Shown: positions 20,170 through 29,643, numbered from the stretch's first letter. The stretch is DNA of 59,149 nt from Desulfobulbus elongatus DSM 2908 (GCF_000621145.1 NZ_JHZB01000022.1:7501-66649); one strand, 5' to 3'. Made by a program: numbers and translations. Notes: generated from the letters alone by a model not told the origin.

Positions 20170-21186
20170 CTACTTGTTGCGGGCGAGGATGTAGAGGGCC
20201 AGTTCCCGCAACAGCCGGATACTCTCATCCTCGCCGCCTGCGCGGGTGACGGGCGCGAGGGCGGCGATCGCCCGGTCGATCAGACGCCGGGCTTCATCGG
20301 CGGCGCCGGCAAAACCGTCGTAGCGTGCGATCAGGGCCACCACCTGCCGGTAGGAGGCGGGATCGGTCCGGTCCGAGGCGAGCAGTTCCTCGATGCTGTG
20401 GCGGTCCGTTTCGCTGGCCTGCCTGAGGGCATGGAGCAGGGGCAGCGTCATCTTGCCTTCCACGAAATCGTTGCCGGTCTTTTTGCCGGTGGTGCCCGGA
20501 TCGCCCTGGAAATCGAGGAGGTCGTCCACGACCTGAAAGGCGGCGCCGATCAGGTCGCCATAGGCGGTCAGCGCCTGCACGCGCCGCTCGTCCGCGCCGG
20601 CAAAAAGGGCGCCCACGGCACAGGTGGAGGCGATGAGGTTGCCGGTTTTCTGGCGGATCACCTCGAAATACTGTTGTTCATCGCTCTTGGTGTCGCCGAC
20701 CAGGCGGAGTTGCACGAATTCGCCGTTGACCATCGACAGGGTGGCGGCGCAGAAGATTTCCAGCCCGCTCGGGCCGGCGAGCCGGCCGATCAGGTACATG
20801 CTGCGGGCATGCAGCCAATCGCCCGCCAGGATGGCGGCGGTCAGCCCGAAACGGGCCACCACCGTGGCCTGGCCCCGCCGTTGCGCCGCCCGGTCGATGA
20901 CGTCGTCGTGCACCAGGGTGGCCACATGGAGATATTCAAAGGCAGCGGCCAACAGGTAGAGATCGTTGTCGTCCCGGCCGCAGCAGCGGGAACTGAGCAC
21001 GGTGAGCAGGGGGCGGATCCGTTTGCCGCCGGTGAACAGGGTGTACCGGATGACCTCGACGAGCAGGGGATCGCATCCGGCGAGTGCCGTTGCCAGGTCG
21101 TCACGCATCACGGCCTCGACCCGGCCGGCGATGGCTGCGGTCGCGGTGCGCAGGTCCGCAGTCTGCCTGGGTGTTGGCGGGGTCAT
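20170..21186 (-). CDS. Trans-polyprenyl diphosphate synthase (octaprenyl/heptaprenyl type)
   Basis: 338 residues from MTPPTPRQ, whose ATG overlaps the helicase stop (ATGA). First Asp-rich motif VHDDVIDRAAQRRG, second VVDDLLDFQGD, plus FTGGKRIRPLL for IPP binding and GEFVQLRL. It elongates farnesyl or geranyl diphosphate with IPP to make the quinone side chain. Chain length cannot be read reliably from the residues upstream of the first motif (FEYLHVATL). Confidence 0.92.
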   Translation of the reverse strand: MTPPTPRQTADLRTATAAIAGRVEAVMRDDLATALAGCDPLLVEVIRYTLFTGGKRIRPLLTVLSSRCCGRDDNDLYLLAAAFEYLHVATLVHDDVIDRAAQRRGQATVVARFGLTAAILAGDWLHARSMYLIGRLAGPSGLEIFCAATLSMVNGEFVQLRLVGDTKSDEQQYFEVIRQKTGNLIASTCAVGALFAGADERRVQALTAYGDLIGAAFQVVDDLLDFQGDPGTTGKKTGNDFVEGKMTLPLLHALRQASETDRHSIEELLASDRTDPASYRQVVALIARYDGFAGAADEARRLIDRAIAALAPVTRAGGEDESIRLLRELALYILARNK

Positions 21187-23165
21187 GCTGGCCGTCCGCA
21201 TTGCGCGGTCTCGTTCCGGAAAAAGGCCGCCACATCGTCCAGGTCCCGGGAAACGGGGCTGGGCGGCAGGCTGCGGCGGAACTGCCGGCCGTATCCCTTG
21301 CTGAACAGCCGGGTATCGAGGATGGCGATGACGCCCCGGTCGTCGGCGGTGCGCATCAGTCTGCCCACCCCCTGGCGCAGGGTCAGGATGGCGCGCGGCA
21401 CCTGGTAGTCGTTGAACGGATTGCCGCCCAAAGCCTTGATTCGATTCATGCGGGCCATAATAACAGGGTCGCTCGGGACTTCAAACGGTAATTTGTCGAT
21501 GATGACCAGACTGAGCGCCTCGCCGGGCACATCGACCCCTTCCCAGAAGCTGGACACGGCCAGGAGCACCGAAGCGGTCTCCCGGCAGAACCGGTGCAGC
21601 AGCACGCGGCGGGGCGCCTCGCCCTGGATGAGCAGGGGATAGGACAGCCGGTCGCGGAGGGCGCGGTAGGCCTGGTCCATGGCGGCCAGCGAGGTGAAAA
21701 GGGCTAGGGTCCGCCCGCCGGCGAGACCGATCAGGTCGGCCAGGCATTCGTGCAGGGCCGCGGAATATCCCGGCGCCGTCGGTTCGGGGAAGGGAGTACC
21801 GGGCACGTAGAGCAGGGTCCGGCCGGCATAGTCGAAGGGCGAGGCCAAGGAGAGAGTCGGGGTGTCCGCCGGCAGGCCGAGCCGTTCGAGGACATAGCGG
21901 AAGTTGCCGCCGGTGGTCAGGGTCGCCGAGGTGAAGACGCAGTGGCGGACCTGGGTGAAGAGGGCGTCGTGCAGTTCCGCGGCCACATCCACCGGCGTGG
22001 CGTACAGGGTCAGGTTGCGGTCGGTCCGCTCGTACCAGTAGGTGTGGCCGATCTCCTCCGGCGCCACGTCGTCGAAGCGCTCGACGGTGATTTTTTCGAG
22101 GCGGCCAACCAGTTCCCAGGCGCGGTCGGCGTATTGCGACCACGGTCCTTCTCCGTCCGGAATGGTTTCCAGGGACTGGACGAGCCGCTCCAGGGCCGTT
22201 TTCAGATCGTCGTGCAGGGCAGCGACTTCCGGATGACCGGTGAGCACCTCCTGGAGCGGAAACCGTCCCTTGTGTTCGGGAAAGGCGGCGGTGAACCGTT
22301 CGGCACTACCCTTGAGATGGCCGGCCGCGGCGAGAAGCCCCTCGCTCCGGGTGCCGGGGAGGTCGGCGGCGCTGCTGCGCTCCACGTCGCCGCACAGATC
22401 GAGGACCTGGAAACGGGAAAAGGTGAAGCCGAAAAAGGTGGTGGCCACGTTCTCGACATGATGGGCCTCGTCGAAGAGCACGGTCTCGTAGCGGGGCAGC
22501 ACCTCGCCGTACCCGGTCCTGCGCACGGCGAGATCGGAAAAGAGCAGGTGATGGTTGACGATCAGCAACTGGCTGGCGGCGGCATCGCGGCGCAAGCGGT
22601 TGAGCAGGCAGCCAGTGGCTTCCGGGCACTGGCTGCCGAGGCAGAAATGGGACTGGCAGCAGATCCGCTGCCACAGCGGCGACCCGGACCCGAGCCAATG
22701 CAGTTCGGAACGGTCACCGTGCACGGTCTCGCCGAGCCAGGATTCGATGGACTCTTCCTCGCCACCGGCAAGGAGGTCGGCCTGGCCGGCGGCCTGAAGC
22801 TGGCGCCAGCGGTAGAGGCAGAGATAGTTTTGCCGGCCCTTGACGCACAGCGCCTTGAGGTCCGGGGCGATCCGTTCCCGGATGAACGGGATCTCGCGCT
22901 GGAGGATCTGGTCCTGGAGATTGCGGGTGTTGGTGGAGACCACCACCCGCTGGCCGCTGAGCACGGCGGGAATCAGGTAGGCCAGCGTCTTGCCCAAGCC
23001 GGTTTCCGCCTCGATCACCAGGCAGGACGCCCGGTCGGCGGCATCGTCCTCCGGTTCATCGAGCAATCGGGCCACCGCCTGCGCCATTTCCAACTGACCG
23101 GGCCGGTATTGATAGGGCGCCAAGTGGCGGGCCAGCAGGCCGTCCGGGCCGAAGACTCTATCCAT
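21183..23165 (-). CDS. dinG: DinG/XPD-family ATP-dependent DNA helicase
   Basis: 660 residues from MDRVFGPDGLLARHL. Superfamily 2 motifs: Walker A AETGLGKTLAYLIP, DEAH box VLFDEAHHVE, and QGVGRLMRTADDRGVIAILD near the C-terminus. Iron-sulfur cluster cysteines lie between motifs I and II (VKGRQNYLC, CCQSHFCLGSQC). It should be a 5'-3' helicase for R-loops, D-loops or G-quadruplexes. Its start overlaps the end of the HEAT-like gene and its stop overlaps the start of the polyprenyl synthase, giving a tightly coupled operon. Confidence 0.93.
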   Translation of the reverse strand: MDRVFGPDGLLARHLAPYQYRPGQLEMAQAVARLLDEPEDDAADRASCLVIEAETGLGKTLAYLIPAVLSGQRVVVSTNTRNLQDQILQREIPFIRERIAPDLKALCVKGRQNYLCLYRWRQLQAAGQADLLAGGEEESIESWLGETVHGDRSELHWLGSGSPLWQRICCQSHFCLGSQCPEATGCLLNRLRRDAAASQLLIVNHHLLFSDLAVRRTGYGEVLPRYETVLFDEAHHVENVATTFFGFTFSRFQVLDLCGDVERSSAADLPGTRSEGLLAAAGHLKGSAERFTAAFPEHKGRFPLQEVLTGHPEVAALHDDLKTALERLVQSLETIPDGEGPWSQYADRAWELVGRLEKITVERFDDVAPEEIGHTYWYERTDRNLTLYATPVDVAAELHDALFTQVRHCVFTSATLTTGGNFRYVLERLGLPADTPTLSLASPFDYAGRTLLYVPGTPFPEPTAPGYSAALHECLADLIGLAGGRTLALFTSLAAMDQAYRALRDRLSYPLLIQGEAPRRVLLHRFCRETASVLLAVSSFWEGVDVPGEALSLVIIDKLPFEVPSDPVIMARMNRIKALGGNPFNDYQVPRAILTLRQGVGRLMRTADDRGVIAILDTRLFSKGYGRQFRRSLPPSPVSRDLDDVAAFFRNETAQCGRPA

Positions 23166-23586
23166 GTCCGGTGGAATCCAGAATGTCGCGCACGACTTCG
23201 ACAACCTGGGGCGACGGGTCGTGCAGCAGGGGGGGCAGGACGGCCAGGGCCTCGTCGGTGGCAATGGTGCCGAGGACGCTGGCCGCTTCCCCGCGCACCC
23301 GGGCGAGGGGATGGCACAATTGCACGGTCAGTCCGGGCACGGCCAGGAAAAGATGTTCGGGGCAGATCGCGGTCAGATGCTCGAAGAGGACGGCCACGCC
23401 GAGCCGGACCGCATAGCGCTCGTCCTCGAGCAATTGTCCGGTCCAGGCAAGATAGCGGGGTTCCTGGCGCACCATGGCCACGATGTTGTCCACATGCCCC
23501 AGGGCGAGGAAGTCGGCGATGACCTGCCGCACGACATCGTCGCTGATCTCGGACGATTGGGAGGTGGTGGGAGACTGATCGGCCAT
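23158..23586 (-). CDS. Small HEAT-repeat-like protein
   Basis: 142 residues from MADQSPTTSQSSEISDD. After an acidic N-terminus it is all helical, with HEAT-like units (RYAVRLGVAVLFEHL, VRGEAASVLGTIATDEALAVLPPLL, PQVVEVVRDIL). No catalytic motif; a protein-binding scaffold is likely. First gene of the minus-strand operon that continues into dinG; its end overlaps the dinG start by 8 bp. Confidence 0.75.
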   Translation of the reverse strand: MADQSPTTSQSSEISDDVVRQVIADFLALGHVDNIVAMVRQEPRYLAWTGQLLEDERYAVRLGVAVLFEHLTAICPEHLFLAVPGLTVQLCHPLARVRGEAASVLGTIATDEALAVLPPLLHDPSPQVVEVVRDILDSTGHG

Positions 23587-23672
23587 GGGACATTCTGATT
23601 CGAAAAAGACGGTCCCTGTCCAATACCACGGGCGGTCCGGAGGGGCAATCCGAGAATGGCCGGAGGGGTTGC

Positions 23673-23701
23673 TTGACACAATTTTTTTTCGTGAGTAGAA
23701 A
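23673..23701 (+). promoter_or_regulatory. Sigma-70 promoter of the hybrid sensor kinase gene
   Basis: Consensus TTGACA (23673-23678), a 17-base spacer and TAGAAA (23696-23701), 49 bp before the ATG. Confidence 0.65.
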
Positions 23702-23749
23702 AGTGCGAAAGAAACGGGCAAATACAGATAACCCCACCGTGGCCGGACC

Positions 23750-25582
23750 ATGATCGAACCGCAGCTCTCTCCGCCTCCTTCGGCTGTTGCCGAGGATGAA
23801 TTGCTTGACGGGGACGAGTGCATCGTCATCGTCGACGATTTTCCCGACATTGTCGGCCTGGTCCAGGATTTTTTGGGGCAGCGGGGGCTCGCGACCGTCA
23901 ATGCCGGTTCCGCCGACGCGTTGCGCCGCCAGTTGGCCGAACGCAAGGTGGCCCTGGTGCTTCTCGATATCGGTCTGCCCGATGCCGATGGCACCACGCT
24001 TTTGCCGGAGTTGAAACGTGATGACCCGGATCTGGCGGTGATCATGCTGACAGCGGTCACCGACCTGCAGACCGCGCTCGCCTGTCTTCGGTACGGTGCC
24101 GACGATTACCTCACCAAACCGGTCCGCTTCACCGATCTTCTGACAACCGTGCACCGCGTTCTGGAGAAGCGGCGCCTGACCATTCGCAATCGTCTCTACC
24201 AGCGACAGATCGAGCAGGCCACCTTCCGCATCCGCTTGGCCCATGCGTTGGCCGTGAAGATGAATACCGCCTACCTGAGCACCACGGAACTGGACGAGAT
24301 CCTCCATGCCATCCTTGTCGGGATCACCGCGCAGGAGGGGCTGCAATTCAACCGCGCGTTTCTTGCCCTCTTCGACGAATCCGGCATCCTTCTGGAAGGC
24401 CGGCTGGCGATCGGACCCGGCAGCCGCGACGACAGTCGGCCCACATGGCCGGGATTGGCAATGGGTGAGGGCGAACTGCCCGCTCTCGCGTCCGGCGCCC
24501 AGGCGTATGCCCAGGAGGCTCATGCCGAGATCAACCGGATTGTCCGCGCCCTGCGGGTCGAGGCGCGGAACAGCAACCACATCTTGATCCGCGCGGTCCG
24601 GGACCGGCAGCCGATCAACGTGATCGACGGCCAGTGCACGCATACGGTGCCCCTCGAACTCCTCGGGCTCCTTCAGGAAGACAGCTTCGTGGTCGTGCCG
24701 CTGTTTTCGCCCAGCAGGGCATTGGGCGTGATCATTGCCGACCATTTTGTCAGTCGTGCCCCGATCGACGAGGTGCAGATCCATGCCCTCGAGAGTTTTG
24801 CCAGCCAGGCCAGCCTGGCCATCGAGCATTGCCGACTGTATATGGCCATGCAGCGCAAGATCAAGGAACTGGAAGAGGTGACCAGCGAGCTGCAGAAAAA
24901 CAAGGACCTGCTGGTGGAGACCGAGCGATACTCGGCCCTGGGCCACATGGCGGCGCAACTGGCCCACTCCATCCGCAACCCGATCACGGCCATCGGCGGA
25001 ACGGCGCGACTGCTGGCCCGAAAAATCGATAACCCCGAGTGGTTGCAGTTTCTGTCCATGATGGCGGGGGAAGCGGAAAAAATCGAGAAAACCCTGGAGG
25101 ACCTGTTTAATTTTGTCGAGCGGAGCAAGCCCGTGCTGGAACGCACGCATCTGTTGCCGTTGATCCGGAAAGCCCTCCTCCTGCACTTCAATGCACTCAA
25201 CGACCGGAAGATACGGAAAACGGTTCTTTTCCCGGAACACGACCCGCTGGTCAAGGTTGACCCCCGGCAGATTCAGCAGGCGCTGGTGCACCTGATCCGC
25301 AACAGTATCGAAGCCATGCCGCAGGGAGGCGAGCTCACGGTGGAAGTTGTGGAGAAGGAAGAGCAGGTCGTGATTATTCTGACTGACACCGGTCTGGGGA
25401 TGAACCGGGAAAACATAGGGCATGCCACCGATCCTTTCTACACTACCAAGATCATCGGCACCGGCATGGGCTTGGCGTTGGTGCGACGAATCGTCGAGGA
25501 TCACGCAGGGGAGTTGGTCCTGGAAAGCGAGGACAACGGCGGGATGCAAGCGAGAATCGTTCTGCCTTCCGCCTCGAGGTAG
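23750..25582 (+). CDS. Response regulator-GAF-histidine kinase hybrid
   Basis: 610 residues. The receiver domain (about 23-140) has the acidic pair VDD, phospho-acceptor Asp73 in LLDIGLPD, then MLTAVT and TKPV. A GAF-like domain (about 175-370) holds FNRAFLALFDESG and SFVVVPLFSPSRALGVIIAD. The kinase module has the H-box AAQLAHSIRNPITAIGG (His406), an N-box HLIRNSIEAMP, a G1 box LTDTGLGM and a G2 box TGMGLALV. It is soluble with no membrane segment. A receiver at the N-terminus of a kinase suggests a phosphorelay input rather than a sensor; the signal and output are unknown, and no partner regulator is adjacent. Confidence 0.9.
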   Translation: MIEPQLSPPPSAVAEDELLDGDECIVIVDDFPDIVGLVQDFLGQRGLATVNAGSADALRRQLAERKVALVLLDIGLPDADGTTLLPELKRDDPDLAVIMLTAVTDLQTALACLRYGADDYLTKPVRFTDLLTTVHRVLEKRRLTIRNRLYQRQIEQATFRIRLAHALAVKMNTAYLSTTELDEILHAILVGITAQEGLQFNRAFLALFDESGILLEGRLAIGPGSRDDSRPTWPGLAMGEGELPALASGAQAYAQEAHAEINRIVRALRVEARNSNHILIRAVRDRQPINVIDGQCTHTVPLELLGLLQEDSFVVVPLFSPSRALGVIIADHFVSRAPIDEVQIHALESFASQASLAIEHCRLYMAMQRKIKELEEVTSELQKNKDLLVETERYSALGHMAAQLAHSIRNPITAIGGTARLLARKIDNPEWLQFLSMMAGEAEKIEKTLEDLFNFVERSKPVLERTHLLPLIRKALLLHFNALNDRKIRKTVLFPEHDPLVKVDPRQIQQALVHLIRNSIEAMPQGGELTVEVVEKEEQVVIILTDTGLGMNRENIGHATDPFYTTKIIGTGMGLALVRRIVEDHAGELVLESEDNGGMQARIVLPSASR

Positions 25583-25616
25583 ATCAGGAACAGCCGGGCT
25601 TGAAATGGGAAGAAAA

Positions 25617-25652
25617 AAAGAGGGGAAAGGACAACGTCCTTCCCCCTCTTTA
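25617..25652. terminator. Bidirectional intrinsic terminator
   Basis: AAAGAGGGGAAAGGAC pairs with GTCCTTCCCCCTCTTT (one mismatch) around a three-base loop, with A- and T-rich flanks on both sides. It lies between the convergent hybrid kinase and porin genes. Confidence 0.8.
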
Positions 25653-25682
25653 GTCTGACGAGATTGAACCTTTGAAACCGTC

Positions 25683-27035
25683 TTAGAACTTGAGCTCGAA
25701 GCGGCTCATGGCAGCAAAAGCTGCATCGTCTTCTTGCATGTAGTCATACGCAAAATCCGGAATCAGGTAACCGGCGGAGAAATAGACATCCGCACCTTTG
25801 CTGATGGTGTATTGCAGGATGGCGGAAAGCTCCCAGGCGCTGTCGAGAGCTTCACGGTTATTTGTGCCAGCCCATGCACCTTTGGGACCCTCGCCCAGCG
25901 GATTGGTTCCAGACCAAGCGTCAATATCCGCATAGACAATGTTACCGGTCAGCTTGAGATCTTCTTTGATTTGGTAGGAGGCCACCAGGCCGGCCCACAG
26001 CCAGTCGCCACCCGCACCAATGCTATAGTTGGAGATTTTACTGTTATCCTTGGAGCCGAGCATGACAAAACCGAAAGCAGTGTCCGGCTGGAAGCCATCC
26101 TGGGTGAAACCGATGTTCAGACCGATGTTCAGCTTGTCGATCTGATAGTTCGGGAAAATATAGCCGCCAAAGCCGGTATCGTCGGAGCCGATGTTATCGA
26201 CCTTAGTAATATCCAAGTTGCTATCATCATACCAGGAGTTGAACCCGTTGATATCGCTGCCAGTGACCGCGAGTTCGCCATAAAAACCGAACTGCCCGCT
26301 CTTGCCGGCGGCATAAATGGAGCCGAAGAAGCCCTCGTTGGCTTCAAAAACACCAAGGGTTTCCACACGTTCATCCGTTTGGTAACCGACCATGCCGCCG
26401 ATGGTCCAATCCTTGTTCAGCTTGGCCTTGGCGTGGACACCAAAACGAATTTCGTCGTTATCCTCGTTTTTATCCTGGGGGCTCACATCGTCACTCTGAG
26501 CCTCTTCCATCCACTCGACAAAGGGGTTGATCTCAACGTTGTCGACCTTGACGATGCCACGGAAACCGGTCAGATGGACATCGTCGTAGAAGAAGTTGTA
26601 GGTCGTCGGTTGGGGACCATAGGTGGAACGATATTTACCGACTTCCAGAGTGAACATGTCGCTGAAGGGAATACCGACATAGGCCATGTCGACCCAGATG
26701 TCACCGGATTTCGAACCGAGAGGCGAAGGATCAGTGTCGTTGTCGCCCATCAGGCTCTCGTACATACGGATGCGGGCCTTAGCATAGGCGCCGCCGGCAG
26801 CGGTGCCGGTGACGTTGAGGCGGACACGGGAGTCCATGTTGGTTTGCGAACCATAATGGCCGACATTGGGGCTCTTATTGCCATAACCATCTTTGTATTC
26901 GTCGCTCATGTACCACAGACGGACACGGGCGTCACCGGTGATCTTGACACCCGGTTCGACAGCGGCGGCGGAAGCGGTCGAGGCAATGCCGCTTACCAGC
27001 ATCAGGGCCGCGCCTGCAACAAGTACTTTCTTCAT
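25683..27035 (-). CDS. Outer-membrane porin-like beta-barrel protein
   Basis: 450 residues from MKKVLVAGAALMLVSGIASTASAAA, a clear signal peptide; AAAAAGGAGAGG sits just before the ATG. The mature protein is acidic and rich in Asn, Gly, Tyr and Asp, with alternating amphipathic strands (GDARVRLWYM, AKARIRMYES, FGGYIFPNYQIDKLNIGLNIGF) and a C-terminal strand ending in Phe (MSRFELKF), the classic BAM signal. Codon use and composition point to a highly expressed porin. The substrate is unknown. Confidence 0.85.
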   Translation of the reverse strand: MKKVLVAGAALMLVSGIASTASAAAVEPGVKITGDARVRLWYMSDEYKDGYGNKSPNVGHYGSQTNMDSRVRLNVTGTAAGGAYAKARIRMYESLMGDNDTDPSPLGSKSGDIWVDMAYVGIPFSDMFTLEVGKYRSTYGPQPTTYNFFYDDVHLTGFRGIVKVDNVEINPFVEWMEEAQSDDVSPQDKNEDNDEIRFGVHAKAKLNKDWTIGGMVGYQTDERVETLGVFEANEGFFGSIYAAGKSGQFGFYGELAVTGSDINGFNSWYDDSNLDITKVDNIGSDDTGFGGYIFPNYQIDKLNIGLNIGFTQDGFQPDTAFGFVMLGSKDNSKISNYSIGAGGDWLWAGLVASYQIKEDLKLTGNIVYADIDAWSGTNPLGEGPKGAWAGTNNREALDSAWELSAILQYTISKGADVYFSAGYLIPDFAYDYMQEDDAAFAAMSRFELKF

Positions 27036-27066
27036 ATTCCTCTCCTTTTTCTGTTGTTCATTGCAT

Positions 27067-27086
27067 GTTTCCCAGCAACGGGAAAC
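27067..27086. repeat. Short inverted repeat in the porin leader
   Basis: GTTTCCC-AGCAAC-GGGAAAC forms a perfect 7-bp stem 32 bp upstream of the porin ATG. It could be an mRNA hairpin or an operator. Confidence 0.5.
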
Positions 27087-27125
27087 CTTTTCCCTCAATG
27101 AGTTATGGCTGCACGGTATAGTAAG

Positions 27126-27167
27126 TTTGCCTAGCCGTCAAGTTTTTTTTACCGCAGGTAAAAAAAA
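27126..27167 (-). promoter_or_regulatory. Perfect AT-rich inverted repeat and weak porin promoter
   Basis: Eight T then ACC, a GCA loop, GGT then eight A (27143-27167) is a perfect 11-bp inverted repeat. On the minus strand it is followed at once by CTTGACGGCTAGG and TATACC, a possible -35/-10 pair with a short 15-base spacer, about 90 bp before the porin ATG. The repeat might terminate the upstream FG-GAP gene, act as an UP element, or bind a regulator. Confidence 0.4.
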
Positions 27168-27280
27168 TTTTACTATCATTTTGTTCGAAATGTCGAGCAT
27201 CTCAGCACAGATGTTTCCTGTCACCGGGAGGTTGCCGGACATTTTTGATACTCCCGGCAACGGATGGCAAGATTTCCTGG

Positions 27281-29050
27281 TCATTCGGCAAGATCACCGG
27301 TTACGGCGGGTTGATCTTGCAGGTATAACTGGCTGTGAGGCTTGACCTTGAAAGTGTAACAGTTGAGATAGGTTGAGGAGCCGTGCCAGAACACGAAGGG
27401 GTAGCTGGTTTCCGCCTCGGCGAAGTACACGCGGTACTCGGTGCTGCCCTTGTCGGCACCGGCGACCTGGTAGTTGGCGATATAGCCGGGAATTTTCCTG
27501 CTCTCCCAGAGGCGGACCAGGCTGTTGCTCTCCCAGGTCAGGGCGGAGAGCGAGCCGCCGTCGAAATAGCGGAGATTGGGCATGAACGGCACGGTTTCCA
27601 GGCGGTTGCGGCCGACCAGAATATCGTTGATGCCGTCGCCGTCAAGATCGGCCACCACGATGCGCGTCCGTACCCAGGCCGTTTCCTTCTCGGAGAGCGC
27701 CGCATTGTTGGGGCTGGTCAGGGTTCCGAAAAAGTTGTTGCTGGCTCCGAACGCATCGGGGCTGGTCCAGCGCAGGGTTCCCACCGTATCGTAGAGTTGC
27801 AGGCGATTGTTGTTGCCGAGGGCAATGGTGACCTTGGAACCGCCGCCTTCGATGTCGGCCTGGACGAAGTCAAAGATGTTCACTTCCTTGGGCAGGTTCA
27901 ATCGCGCCCCTTCCGTCAGGCTGTTGTCCGGGTTGAGCGTCATCTGGTGGATATTGCTGCCGCCCAGGTCGTCGCTCAGGCTGCTTTGACCGATCAGGAC
28001 GGGTTCCTCGCCCTGCGCCCCCATGGTGCGCAGGTACCAGGAGACGTGTTCGAAGAGAAACGTCATCTTCTTGCCGTTCCATTCCAGGGCGGAGGAGTCG
28101 GGCAGATCCTGGTTGCTGCCGCTGATATAGATTTCCTGCAAGCCGTTTTTGTTCACATCCCCCAGGGTGACCGAGTGATAACGGATGTGATTGGGCAGGT
28201 TGACGGTCGCCAGCATGCGGAACTGGCCGTCGTCGTTGCGGTACAGTATCAGGCTCGATGTGGTCAGCAGCACGATCTCTTCCTTGCCGTCCCCGTCCAG
28301 ATCGCCGACGTTCATGTCCATGGTCTCGACGGGAATGCTTCTGCTGCGGAAGGTGTTGACCAACTCGAACGGGCCGCCCACCTCGAGCCCGGTGGTCATG
28401 CCGGCAAGGTGGCCCTCGCGGTACGCCCGGTCGGGATGCGCGGTCTGAAAGGCGCTCGTGCCGCCGGGTTGAGCGGGGCCGGACTTCATCTCGGGGCGGG
28501 GTTTGTCAAAGACGGCGCCGCTGATGTCCCAGGCCAATTCATCGATGGCTGTCATGGCGTCGTCAACGGCGTTGAAGCTTTGCAGGAATCGTTTCGGCGT
28601 CTGCCCCGACGTCTGTGTGAAGACATAGCCGGTCAACTCGAACTGATTGCTCTTGGGAGCCAGCGAACCGATGATGAGATAATCGGCCCCGGATTGGCGG
28701 AGCTGCTGGGCAAAGGCGACGTGGTCGCCGGATTTGAGCGATTTGGCCATCCGCTCGGAAGCCGTTCCTTGCGCGATGGCGGCGACGTTGGCCCGCGCGG
28801 CGAGCCTGCTGGCCAGGGTGCTGGCAAGCCCGTTGCGCAGATAGGTATAGGAGCCGGGAATTTCGACGTCGAAGGGGAGAACGATCACCTGCGGTTTGGC
28901 CGGCGCCGGGGATTTGGCCGGTGGGGCCGGCGTCGCCGGAGCCGAGTGTGCCGCCGTGGCAAAGAGCATGCAGCAGCCCAGCAGGAAGGTCACTAGGAAT
29001 CGTGTCCGGTGCAAGGCGGTCAAGGGTGTGCGCAAAGAGAGAACATTCAC
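27281..29050 (-). CDS. Periplasmic FG-GAP/VCBS repeat protein with TolB-like N-terminal domain
   Basis: 589 residues from GTG 29050, with AAAGGAG eight bases upstream. A signal peptide ends near AAHSA. A TolB/FlgO-like domain (VIVLPFDVEIPGSYTYLRNG...) covers about residues 50-190. The rest is beta-propeller-like, with calcium-loop FG-GAP repeats: VGDLDGDGKEEIVLL, LGDVNKNGLQEIYISG and VADLDGDGINDILVG. It is probably exported and binds a ligand or partner, possibly linked to lipoprotein or surface structures. Exact function is not assigned. Confidence 0.8.
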   Translation of the reverse strand: MNVLSLRTPLTALHRTRFLVTFLLGCCMLFATAAHSAPATPAPPAKSPAPAKPQVIVLPFDVEIPGSYTYLRNGLASTLASRLAARANVAAIAQGTASERMAKSLKSGDHVAFAQQLRQSGADYLIIGSLAPKSNQFELTGYVFTQTSGQTPKRFLQSFNAVDDAMTAIDELAWDISGAVFDKPRPEMKSGPAQPGGTSAFQTAHPDRAYREGHLAGMTTGLEVGGPFELVNTFRSRSIPVETMDMNVGDLDGDGKEEIVLLTTSSLILYRNDDGQFRMLATVNLPNHIRYHSVTLGDVNKNGLQEIYISGSNQDLPDSSALEWNGKKMTFLFEHVSWYLRTMGAQGEEPVLIGQSSLSDDLGGSNIHQMTLNPDNSLTEGARLNLPKEVNIFDFVQADIEGGGSKVTIALGNNNRLQLYDTVGTLRWTSPDAFGASNNFFGTLTSPNNAALSEKETAWVRTRIVVADLDGDGINDILVGRNRLETVPFMPNLRYFDGGSLSALTWESNSLVRLWESRKIPGYIANYQVAGADKGSTEYRVYFAEAETSYPFVFWHGSSTYLNCYTFKVKPHSQLYLQDQPAVTGDLAE

Positions 29051-29258
29051 GGTAAGTGCTCCTTTCTCAATTAAAAGAAGGGGATGTCAGCAAAGACCAG
29101 AGGGTATTGTTGACCGTGCCGATGATAGCACAAATTTCTCAAATTTTCTGTGTTTTGGACAAAAAGGGAAGAAAAAACTGAGCGGAGACCGGAAAAACGC
29201 GCCATCCGGGGGAATGCGCTGAAGGGTGCCCCTTTCCGGGCCGATCCGGTCGATCCGG

Positions 29259-29606
29259 TCAAGTCAGCCGGGTGGCGATCAACCCGTAGAACGAATCGTC
29301 GTTGCTGAACAACCAGCCCAGATGGGTGTGGCAGACGGCACAGAGCACAATCTGCCAGCGGTAGCCGGGAAACCAGGTGAACTCGGCGGATGGGGCGCTG
29401 CGGGGCGTGGTTCCCGGTGCCGCGCGGAAACAGCGGATCTCGAAGGCGATGCCGGCGGGATTGAAAAAGGCGTGCTCGTGGCGGCCGTTGACCGTGGTGG
29501 CCTGCTGCCGGCGGGTGATTTCGGTGCCACAGACGGCGCAAAGGATGGCCTCATTCTCCCGTTTTTTCGACGAGTCGCCCGGATGAGCGGTCGGTGGTCG
29601 GCCCAC
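29259..29606 (-). CDS. Cereblon-like CULT-domain protein
   Basis: 115 residues if begun at GTG 29606; the frame runs to a TTG at 29684 that would overlap cobA-hemD. Zinc cysteines occur in LCAVCG and LCAVCH. The core reads AEFTWFPGYRWQIVLCAVCHTHLGWLF, which I cite by positions about 29282-29365. It carries the three Trp of the thalidomide-binding tri-Trp pocket of human cereblon (W380, W386 and W400 in EHSWFPGYAW...HIGW). The cereblon His378 is Phe here. Single-domain bacterial CULT proteins are known (Magnetospirillum). The natural ligand is unknown; cyclic imides are bound by characterised homologues. It lies at the end of the haem-precursor operon. Confidence 0.8.
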   Translation of the reverse strand: MGRPPTAHPGDSSKKRENEAILCAVCGTEITRRQQATTVNGRHEHAFFNPAGIAFEIRCFRAAPGTTPRSAPSAEFTWFPGYRWQIVLCAVCHTHLGWLFSNDDSFYGLIATRLT

Positions 29607-29643
29607 TGTGGCGGCCGGCCGGCGGCTGCGGCAGGCATGCGGT

